From: CAZAMT01 sp964486145
Lineage (GTDB): Bacteria; Bacteroidota; Bacteroidia; Bacteroidales; JAAAOM01
Direction: 5' to 3'
Length of the DNA: 15,338 bases
Assembly (NCBI GenBank): GCA_964486145.1
Contig: CAZAMT010000068.1
Coordinates: 1 to 15,338, forward strand
How positions within the stretch are numbered: the stretch's first letter is position 1; every line of letters starts with the position of its first letter. The notes under the pieces are model-generated. The model made no database searches. It had not been told where the DNA came from and was given only the letters and a program-made list of their open reading frames with translations. The position numbers and the translations under genes are program-made. This document shows positions 7,293 through 13,653 of this stretch, piece after piece.

Positions 7293-7397
7293 AAAAAAGG
7301 TGATTTTCGTCATCAAAAAAGGATAATATTCATTACCAAAATATTTTTATCAATACCATGAACACATTCATGTGTAGATGGTAATATTCGTAATAAA
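7293..7397. repeat. Short A-rich tandem/dispersed repeats in the adhesin-PorP spacer
   Basis: Two adjacent units, 7293-7314 and 7315-7337, both start AAAAAAGG and share the pattern (A/T)-rich core + TTC(G/A)T + ATC/ACC. A third, more distant relative lies at 7380-7395 (GGTAATATTCGTAAT). Each core is itself a weak inverted repeat, for example TAAT/ATTA in unit 2. They sit in the 301-bp spacer between the adhesin stop and the PorP start. They could be protein-binding sites or RNA structure; the function is unknown. Confidence 0.4.
7354..7383. repeat. 30-bp interrupted palindrome just downstream of the adhesin stop codon
   Basis: TACCAT (7354-7359) and ACACAT (7362-7367) are mirrored by ATGTGT (7370-7375) and ATGGTA (7378-7383). 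The centre is TC, and a symmetric 2 x 2 mismatch separates the inner and outer arms. It begins 17 bases after the adhesin stop on the minus strand. No U-tract follows, so it is not a standard terminator. It could be an operator, an mRNA-stabilising 3' hairpin or a processing site. Confidence 0.5.
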
Positions 7398-7399
7398 GT

Positions 7400-10300
7400 T
7401 TACTGGTTGTCATTCATAATTTGTCCTTCCGGAGCTATTAGTAAAGTCACATCTCCGGCTTTCACGAATGAGCTGCCGTTGGTATACGTTCCTTTTACCC
7501 GCCAGACGTAAACATCCTGCTTTGCGAGGGTACCGTTGATGTAGCCATCCCAGCCAATGGTAACATCATCACTGACAAAAATGAGTTCACCCCATCTTGT
7601 ATATATTTCGAGATGATAATCAACAACCCCATCATGATACGGGTGGAATACGTGCGACTGAGGATCATTTATATCGTAGTATCCACCGTTTGGACCATTA
7701 AGATTTGGGATAAATGCATTCGGAAAATCAGTAATTCCTGTACCTTCAACACTTACCAATTCTGGTTTCACGAGTGAATCTACACACATATGTTCTGTCC
7801 ACATGGTAAGAGACACATCGTATTTACCCAGTTCGGAATATAAATGCGATGGTTCTTTGTCAGTTGAATACGCGCCATCCCCGAAATTCCATAAATATCT
7901 GAACTCAGGTTTAACAGGGGTGCTGTTAAATGTCTGTATTTTCTCATCAGGCAGCATAACCACCTTTGGGGCTACATCGAAGCTAATTTCAGGCTTGGGA
8001 TATACCTCCACAATTTGATTGTACTGGGCTAATCCGCCATCTCCTTCAACGGTAAGGATAACATTATAGAATCCGTCGTTTTCAAATGTATGGGTCACCT
8101 CTTCTCCGAATTCCTGTAACTGTAGTTCAACATCTTTTCCCGGGCCGGACACATATGTTCCGCCATCACCAAATTCCCAACTATGCTTTTTACCATATAT
8201 TGAATGATCGTAAAATGTTACGGTTAATGGTTCACAACCTCTGTATGTGGAATCAAAACGAGCAATGGGTAATGCAGGAAAAATTGTTACAGTGCGTTTT
8301 AATGAATCCATGCAGTAATTATTCCAAACAGTGAGTTTAACGTCATAATCACCCCAATATCCGTATTCATGAGAGCTCGGAGCGCTTTTTTTGTCACTGA
8401 TGGAGTTGTCACCCCAGTTCCAGTCATAATACCATTCTTCTTTATGGTTGGTCATGTTATCAATATCGATAGTTGACTGAGGATAAAACTGTGTTGGAGG
8501 ATATGTGTAAAACATGGCATCAGGTTGTGGATAAACAGTTACATGGGTTGATGTTGTATCCCAGCAGTGCATGTCCGACTCAGCCCTGAGCGATATTTTA
8601 TATCTTGTTGGTTCTTTGGCATTGGTTTCAAATAGATTGGACGGGTTTTCAATGCTTGCATCATTTCCGTCTCCAAAATCCCAGAAGTATTTATCATCAA
8701 ACGCAACATTTTCCGATAAATTGGTAAGGGTTACATAAAACGGATGGCATCCGGCCGTATCTGACAAGCCGATGTGCGCACGAACCTGCGGAAATATTTC
8801 AATATTTTTTGAAACAGTATCATAACAACCATGGGAATTCCTGGCGGTCAAACGTAAATTAAAAACATGACCATCTACCTCGTCCATCCACGTGTACTGA
8901 AACTTATCTTCGTCATGACGGATGGTTCCATTATCCATATCCCAGTCATATTGTACCGTACCGGGTGATGAACGGTTTGTGATTTCCACCGGGTATCCGT
9001 AACAAACATCGTCATCACTTACATTAAAGTCGGCTTCGGTATATGCATATGAAGTAATATCAATGGTTGTGTCATCTTTGCACTGGTAGATTGACTCCGC
9101 GAACAGGTTCACATGAAATGTCTGATCGGTTTCGTTTTTGTTAATGAATGATTTTGAAGGATTATCTGTTCCTGTATTGGTTCCATCATCAAAATCCCAA
9201 ATAAAGAACCTGGCCGGATGGTTTGAATTGTTAACAAAATTAACGTCAAACGGTTGGCAGCCGGCATAAATGTTATCGGAAGTAGAGAAATTTGCAATTA
9301 CCTCGGGATAAACGGTTACTTTTCTTATCAAGGTATCGTAACAGGCATGAAGGTTTTTTACAATCAGACGAAGATTTCGTTCCTGCACAAAGTCGGATTG
9401 ATTTCTATACGCGTGAGCAGGCTCGAATTGATTGCTCTCCGGGCTTCCATCGCCAAAGTTCCAGAAATATTGATCGATCCCGCCTTTGGACAGGTTATCG
9501 ATCCCCACCGGAAATGGTGAGCAACTGTCTGAATTGGCCAGGCCAAAATTTGCATTAATATATGCATACGCGATGATGTCTTTTGTTATTTCATCAGAGC
9601 AACCGAATTCTGATTGGGCAAACAAACGCACGGAGTAAACACTGTCAATGGTCCCGTTATTTGTAAAAGTACGGGCAGGTGGCGTTTTCAATACAGAACC
9701 TCCTCCATCGCCAAAGTCCCAATTAAAATCATTGGCAGGTGCATTTGTTGTATTTTCAAACCGGACAAAAAATGGCTGACAATCTTCAAATATACCATCT
9801 GACGTGGTAAAATCCGCAACTACTTCAGGATATACGGTTACTTCCTGACTGATGGAATCGTAGCAGCCGTGGTTGTTTCCTACCCTGAGTTTTAGATTGT
9901 ACGATTGTATGTGATCGGTTGTATTCCTGTATGTATAATTGGGATTAGGATTATTATCCGTGTCTCCGTTACCAAAAAACCACTCGTGGCTGGAAATTCC
10001 TCCGCGGGAATCATTTTCGATCGCGGGTGTGAATGGTGAACAGGTATCTGTTCTAAACAGTGAAAAATCTGCTTCGATGAAGGAATAAACTGTAACCTGA
10101 CGCGTGGAATCATTTGAACAGCCGTAATTGTTGGTTGCCGTTAATGTAATGTCATAGGTGGTGTCTTTGGCCGTAAAATTTTCAAATGTCTTATAGAAGC
10201 TTCCGGCAGTTGTATCTGTTGAAGAACCATCACCAAATTGCCAGTCGAATGTTAAGCTCGGTTCTGATGCGTTGATAATGCGTACTTCAAGGGGGTGGCA

Positions 10301-13300
10301 ACCTGCTGACAGGTCGGTGGTGAAACGGGGCCGGACCCTGGGATAGACCAGTACCTCCCTTGTAGTTGATGAATGACACGCTCCTTTGGTTGCATCCAGT
10401 TTGATGGTAAAAGTTTCTTCATCTGTATCGCTGTAATTGGTGAGTGTGTGATTTACATCATTTTTGTTCATCAATGTATAAAATGTTCCATCTCCCAGAT
10501 CCCAGTCATACGTGGTACCTGTAGGTGCTATGGAAGTATTGTCTATTGAAATATTCAGAGGTGAACAATTGTTTTGGTGTTCCACCGTAAAGTCTGCAAA
10601 AACAAAGGGGTGAACGGTTATTGGAATGATTAAGGTGTCTTTACACAAGTATTCATCAGACCAGGTAATCAGTGAAACATTCCGCACTATGGAATCATTG
10701 TTGTTTCTGTTGAAAAACCGATGATCCGGGTTTTCTTCATCGGATGAGTTCCCATTGTCAAAATCCCATTGGTATATTAAATCATACCCAATGGAATTGT
10801 TGGTAAATGAAACCAGTGTGGAATCACAAATGTTGTCATCTGAAGGTGTAAACAATGCATGAACCTCGGGATAAACAACAATTTTTCGTTCCGGTACCGT
10901 GTCCCAACAGCCCTGGTCATTTCTGGCAACGAGGTTTATGAAAATGGTATCGGGGCTGGCCTGCGAAGTATCGTTGTGTGAAAAGGGAATGGAATTTTTA
11001 TTGGTTGCAGTGTACAGGCTGTCTGAAAATCCCTGGTCGTCATAGATATGCCAGAAAAATGTGTCTACCCCGATGGAATTTTGAGGGTTTAATTCACTGA
11101 TAAGCGGGGAGCAGGAGAGGGAGGGATCAAAAGTCAAGTGGGCTTCAATATGCGGATGAACAATAATTTCTTTGCTCGCGGTGTCCCGGCACAGGAATGG
11201 TGAAGTAACAATTTGTGATACATGAAACGTATCTGTTGCATCCGAAAAATTTTCGAATACATGTACAGGGTTTCTTAAGCTGGATGTTGAAAAGTCGTCG
11301 AAATCCCAACGGAATCCCGAACCACTAACCGTATCAATATTCCCTGAACTTTGATCGGTAAAACTCACTTCCAGCGGACTGCAGCCCAGTGAATCATCCA
11401 CCGCAAAGCCGGCATTGATCTCGGGGTACACGCGTATTTGTTTTTCCATTATTTTGATACAGTACTTGTTTCGGGTAACCAGCGTAATTTTATAGTCCTG
11501 TGCAGTATCCGTATTATTAAAAAACATAAATGTATCCGGATCGGCCACCAGGGTTCTTGAAACATCATTGATGTACCACTGGTTTTTTTCATTTCCATGT
11601 GAATTATTGGTAACATTAACAGTAAGCGGGGCACAGCCAAATGCTACATCTGTTTCGAAATCAGAACTTAATGAATCAGCAACGAGTAATTCCACCCCAA
11701 CCGTATCTGGTACTGCACAAGAGGCTCCTTTAACAACCACGCTGTACTTTATAGATGAAAATGGGGTTGCATATGGCTTTTGGGCGGTATAATCCGATAA
11801 AAAACGACCAGGCTTGTATGTAAGGGTGACATCGTCAAACTCCAGCCATTCATAAGATAAGCCTCCGTCAGCAACCAGTTGAACCTCTTCACCGTAGCAT
11901 AATTTTATACCTGGTTGCCCTACACCACTAACATAGCTGCGACCTTCTACCATTGAATAATTTGAAAAATAACCATAATTACCTCCGTTTGATTTACCAC
12001 CATTTAAAGTACCTAAATGAAAAATTTCTTTTGAATTTGAAATCATGTTTCGCGAATACTGCCCAACTTCAGCATCTAAATCAAGTTGGGTTGTCCACCA
12101 ATGGCTGCCGGGTATTTTTACGAAGTTGTCACCCCACATTGGTTTTGGTACACCATTAAATTCAAACGCGTACCGGGCTGAGTCATCATCATTTTCTTCC
12201 CTGACCATAACATTGACCAAAAAATCCTTTCCACTTTCGCTACCCCTCGAAAAACCAACATCAAATGATCCAGTACAGGCTGATACGGTTGGTATTACCG
12301 CCCCACCAATTTCACAACCACCACCGGCCCCTGTTACATGGAGAACATAAACGGGTTTTGTTGCTTCAATATAGGTTATGTGTTCTGTATTGTTTTCGGT
12401 TGAAATTTCATACATTTCCTGATCCTGGCTCATCATGTTTATCATAACATTTCCTCCGCCCCCTCCCGAAACATCCGTAATTGTTACGTCTGTATTATCC
12501 TCTGTGGCTACAATATACACCCGGTCCCAATCCTCTGTGCCTCCTTTGTCCCATCCCAGGGCCCCTTTCATTATTATGTATTCGGTTCCTATAATAGGTT
12601 CGCGGGAACCATCTGTTCTGATGGCCTCAACCGGAACCATTTGATCACCAATCAAATCATAGCATCCGGAGTCGCCATGCACTGAGTCATCAGAAATGGT
12701 AACTGCCACGCGTTTGCCACCTTCTACTTCTATTTTAGTACCCGCTAACCTTATTCCTTGTGCCGTGTAAAAATCATACGTACCGTCAGGTTTTACTTTT
12801 CCGGGACTTAATGATACGGATTCACCCTGTTTCAGGTCAATAAAGAAAGGCGCTGCGCCGTAACCAAGTACTTCTTCGGTAGGATATACCCACACCCTGG
12901 TGTTTCCACCATCTACAGCAACGATATCAATCGATGAATACGCCGGTTGATTGGAACCAAAATCATGGTTATGTTTGTTCATCTGAAAGGGTACGTAAAA
13001 CAAATCTCCAAGGCCGTTTTCTCCTTTCAGTGCATATATATCTGAATTGTTCTGTTCCTCCATTTCATAGTAAACAGTAATATATTCTGTTGAGGTAATA
13101 TGTATCCCTTTTTTTAGAATTTTGGTTGGATCACCCGGTTCAATCCGGTTTTCGAAAAGCTTTCGTTTGGCAGCAATGTCCGGATCACACAGGTCGTTAC
13201 CCCATAATTCTTCCCGGTGAAAGGAGTTTGCAGGTACGGTAATAACTATGGGGTGAAATCCGTCAGGGTTTGTTGCTGCATCATATTCATTGGCCGGTTG

Positions 13301-13537
13301 CTCAATGGTTACCGTAGCCGGAACGTTATTTGTGTTTGTAAAATTAAAACTTGCCGGTGCTGCCCCACAACTGTTATTTGAGATACAAGGACAACTTCCT
13401 TCTGCTGAATGTGCTTCAGTTACAGGAGGGACTGCAAACCAAAACTCATTATCCTTCTGGCTAAATGAATTTTCAAAGATAAAAAATGAGAACACAAATA
13501 AATGCAGAAAATATATTGTTTTTTTGATAGAAAACAT
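7400..13537 (-). CDS. Giant SprB-like T9SS surface adhesin: IgGFc-binding-like region, ~15 PKD-like repeats, gliding-type C-terminal domain
   Basis: The intact protein has 2045 residues. Residues 1-26 are a signal peptide ending NSFSQ. Residues about 28-530 form an N-terminal region resembling the IgGFc-binding-protein family, with motifs NEFWFAVPP, GTKIEVEGGKRVAVTISDDS (266-285), YDLIGDQMVPVE (293-304) and DRVYIVATEDNTDVTITDV (338-356). Residues about 622-1930 are some 15 PKD-like beta-sandwich repeats of 83-94 residues, most with W-x-FGDG-type turns and VYPE-type junctions. Residues about 1934-2036 (DFPNAFIPNLNGPNGGYYDI ... YTRWGELIF ... DVYVWRVKGTY) are the gliding-motility-associated (CHU_C, type B) sorting domain, which directs export by the T9SS. 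I infer an extracellular adhesin on the cell surface, with the PorP/SprF protein encoded next downstream as its export partner. The ligand is unknown. The IgGFc-like name reflects fold resemblance and does not show that antibody is bound. No frameshift or internal stop is present. Confidence 0.92.
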   Translation of the reverse strand: MFSIKKTIYFLHLFVFSFFIFENSFSQKDNEFWFAVPPVTEAHSAEGSCPCISNNSCGAAPASFNFTNTNNVPATVTIEQPANEYDAATNPDGFHPIVITVPANSFHREELWGNDLCDPDIAAKRKLFENRIEPGDPTKILKKGIHITSTEYITVYYEMEEQNNSDIYALKGENGLGDLFYVPFQMNKHNHDFGSNQPAYSSIDIVAVDGGNTRVWVYPTEEVLGYGAAPFFIDLKQGESVSLSPGKVKPDGTYDFYTAQGIRLAGTKIEVEGGKRVAVTISDDSVHGDSGCYDLIGDQMVPVEAIRTDGSREPIIGTEYIIMKGALGWDKGGTEDWDRVYIVATEDNTDVTITDVSGGGGGNVMINMMSQDQEMYEISTENNTEHITYIEATKPVYVLHVTGAGGGCEIGGAVIPTVSACTGSFDVGFSRGSESGKDFLVNVMVREENDDDSARYAFEFNGVPKPMWGDNFVKIPGSHWWTTQLDLDAEVGQYSRNMISNSKEIFHLGTLNGGKSNGGNYGYFSNYSMVEGRSYVSGVGQPGIKLCYGEEVQLVADGGLSYEWLEFDDVTLTYKPGRFLSDYTAQKPYATPFSSIKYSVVVKGASCAVPDTVGVELLVADSLSSDFETDVAFGCAPLTVNVTNNSHGNEKNQWYINDVSRTLVADPDTFMFFNNTDTAQDYKITLVTRNKYCIKIMEKQIRVYPEINAGFAVDDSLGCSPLEVSFTDQSSGNIDTVSGSGFRWDFDDFSTSSLRNPVHVFENFSDATDTFHVSQIVTSPFLCRDTASKEIIVHPHIEAHLTFDPSLSCSPLISELNPQNSIGVDTFFWHIYDDQGFSDSLYTATNKNSIPFSHNDTSQASPDTIFINLVARNDQGCWDTVPERKIVVYPEVHALFTPSDDNICDSTLVSFTNNSIGYDLIYQWDFDNGNSSDEENPDHRFFNRNNNDSIVRNVSLITWSDEYLCKDTLIIPITVHPFVFADFTVEHQNNCSPLNISIDNTSIAPTGTTYDWDLGDGTFYTLMNKNDVNHTLTNYSDTDEETFTIKLDATKGACHSSTTREVLVYPRVRPRFTTDLSAGCHPLEVRIINASEPSLTFDWQFGDGSSTDTTAGSFYKTFENFTAKDTTYDITLTATNNYGCSNDSTRQVTVYSFIEADFSLFRTDTCSPFTPAIENDSRGGISSHEWFFGNGDTDNNPNPNYTYRNTTDHIQSYNLKLRVGNNHGCYDSISQEVTVYPEVVADFTTSDGIFEDCQPFFVRFENTTNAPANDFNWDFGDGGGSVLKTPPARTFTNNGTIDSVYSVRLFAQSEFGCSDEITKDIIAYAYINANFGLANSDSCSPFPVGIDNLSKGGIDQYFWNFGDGSPESNQFEPAHAYRNQSDFVQERNLRLIVKNLHACYDTLIRKVTVYPEVIANFSTSDNIYAGCQPFDVNFVNNSNHPARFFIWDFDDGTNTGTDNPSKSFINKNETDQTFHVNLFAESIYQCKDDTTIDITSYAYTEADFNVSDDDVCYGYPVEITNRSSPGTVQYDWDMDNGTIRHDEDKFQYTWMDEVDGHVFNLRLTARNSHGCYDTVSKNIEIFPQVRAHIGLSDTAGCHPFYVTLTNLSENVAFDDKYFWDFGDGNDASIENPSNLFETNAKEPTRYKISLRAESDMHCWDTTSTHVTVYPQPDAMFYTYPPTQFYPQSTIDIDNMTNHKEEWYYDWNWGDNSISDKKSAPSSHEYGYWGDYDVKLTVWNNYCMDSLKRTVTIFPALPIARFDSTYRGCEPLTVTFYDHSIYGKKHSWEFGDGGTYVSGPGKDVELQLQEFGEEVTHTFENDGFYNVILTVEGDGGLAQYNQIVEVYPKPEISFDVAPKVVMLPDEKIQTFNSTPVKPEFRYLWNFGDGAYSTDKEPSHLYSELGKYDVSLTMWTEHMCVDSLVKPELVSVEGTGITDFPNAFIPNLNGPNGGYYDINDPQSHVFHPYHDGVVDYHLEIYTRWGELIFVSDDVTIGWDGYINGTLAKQDVYVWRVKGTYTNGSSFVKAGDVTLLIAPEGQIMNDNQ
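7403..7738 (-). other. T9SS type B (CHU_C / gliding motility-associated) C-terminal sorting domain of the adhesin
   Basis: Residues about 1934-2045. The order of features is a DFPNAFIPN opening, an N-G-P-N-GGYYD loop where many family members read TPNGDG, the strand HLEIYTRWGELIF, GWDGYINGTLAKQDVYVW and a closing GDVTLLI strand. This matches the domain known from SprB-type cargo, which is retained for export and linked to a PorP/SprF partner. A nine-residue tail (EGQIMNDNQ) follows. Confidence 0.9.
7748..11674 (-). repeat. Array of ~15 PKD-like repeats within the adhesin
   Basis: Residues 622-1930. Repeat starts, taken at the x-x-A-x-F strand after each VYP/YA junction, are about 622, 706, 796, 891, 978, 1067, 1153, 1238, 1326, 1412, 1499, 1584, 1671, 1755 and 1848. 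The first twelve each carry two cysteines about 58-68 residues apart (for example 719/783, 1166/1225, 1339/1399, 1597/1658), which suggests one disulfide per domain. The last three keep only one (1742, 1768, 1918). W-D-FGDG-type calcium-loop-like turns are clear in most. Confidence 0.85.
9044..10081 (-). repeat. Two-copy superrepeat (A-B-A-B) of PKD pairs inside the adhesin
   Basis: Residues 1153-1325 (DNA 9563-10081) and 1326-1498 (DNA 9044-9562) are each 173 residues, and each is an A-type plus a B-type PKD repeat. A copies share CSPF, (R/K)GGI, AYRN/TYRN, a second-Cys CYD and the end VTVYPEV. B copies share CQPF, a WDF-DG turn, LFA-S near the end and the unusual YAY junction. By eye A/A and B/B identity is near one half, well above A/B. 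Confidence 0.75.
12248..13120 (-). other. IgGFc-binding-like N-terminal region of the adhesin
   Basis: Residues about 140-430, a core within the larger N-terminal region. Three loosely repeated units can be traced: one ending near DLFYVPF (178-184), one from SSIDIVAVDGGNTRVWVYP to YIIMKG (201-324), and one from DRVYIVATEDNTDVTITDV to VIPTVSACTG (338-423). Each has an x-V-A-x-(E/D)-x-N/G-T-x-V opening strand, a Gly-rich turn and a P-V/K-R-V strand. This order matches the bacterial IgGFc_binding family, shared by resemblance with mucin-associated FCGBP of animals. The assignment is by pattern memory and not by a search. Confidence 0.65.
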
Positions 13538-13653
13538 GACAAGTTTAGTTTCTATTCTTTACGAAATTTTCCTGCATAAGTTATCGTATCCCGAACATAT
13601 TTGATAATATCACGTAAACTTATTAATAATAATACTTTAATTATACCAATAAA
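13538..13653. other. Divergent 116-bp intergenic region between adhesin and right-edge surface protein
   Basis: This AT-rich region must carry promoters for both genes. On the minus strand TATGTTCG (13599-13592) matches TAnnTTTG with one mismatch and would give the adhesin a leader of about 50 bases; no good -33 partner is seen. No convincing box was found for the plus-strand gene, and there is no Shine-Dalgarno sequence before either ATG. Confidence 0.35.

Noticed and set aside
7748..11674. CRISPR-like or DNA-level satellite origin for the periodic pattern
   Set aside because: The periodicity (about 250-280 bp) is that of diverged protein domains in one open frame. There are no short identical repeats with unique spacers.
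12045..12350. Open frame of 101 codons on the plus strand opposite the adhesin, and a similar 104-codon frame at 13290-13604
   Set aside because: Both are antisense shadows of the adhesin frame with low-complexity or unlikely protein composition and no family features.
13540..13547. TAAACTTG on the minus strand as an adhesin promoter box
   Set aside because: It sits only three bases from the ATG and has one mismatch. It would leave no leader, and the box at 13592-13599 is better placed.
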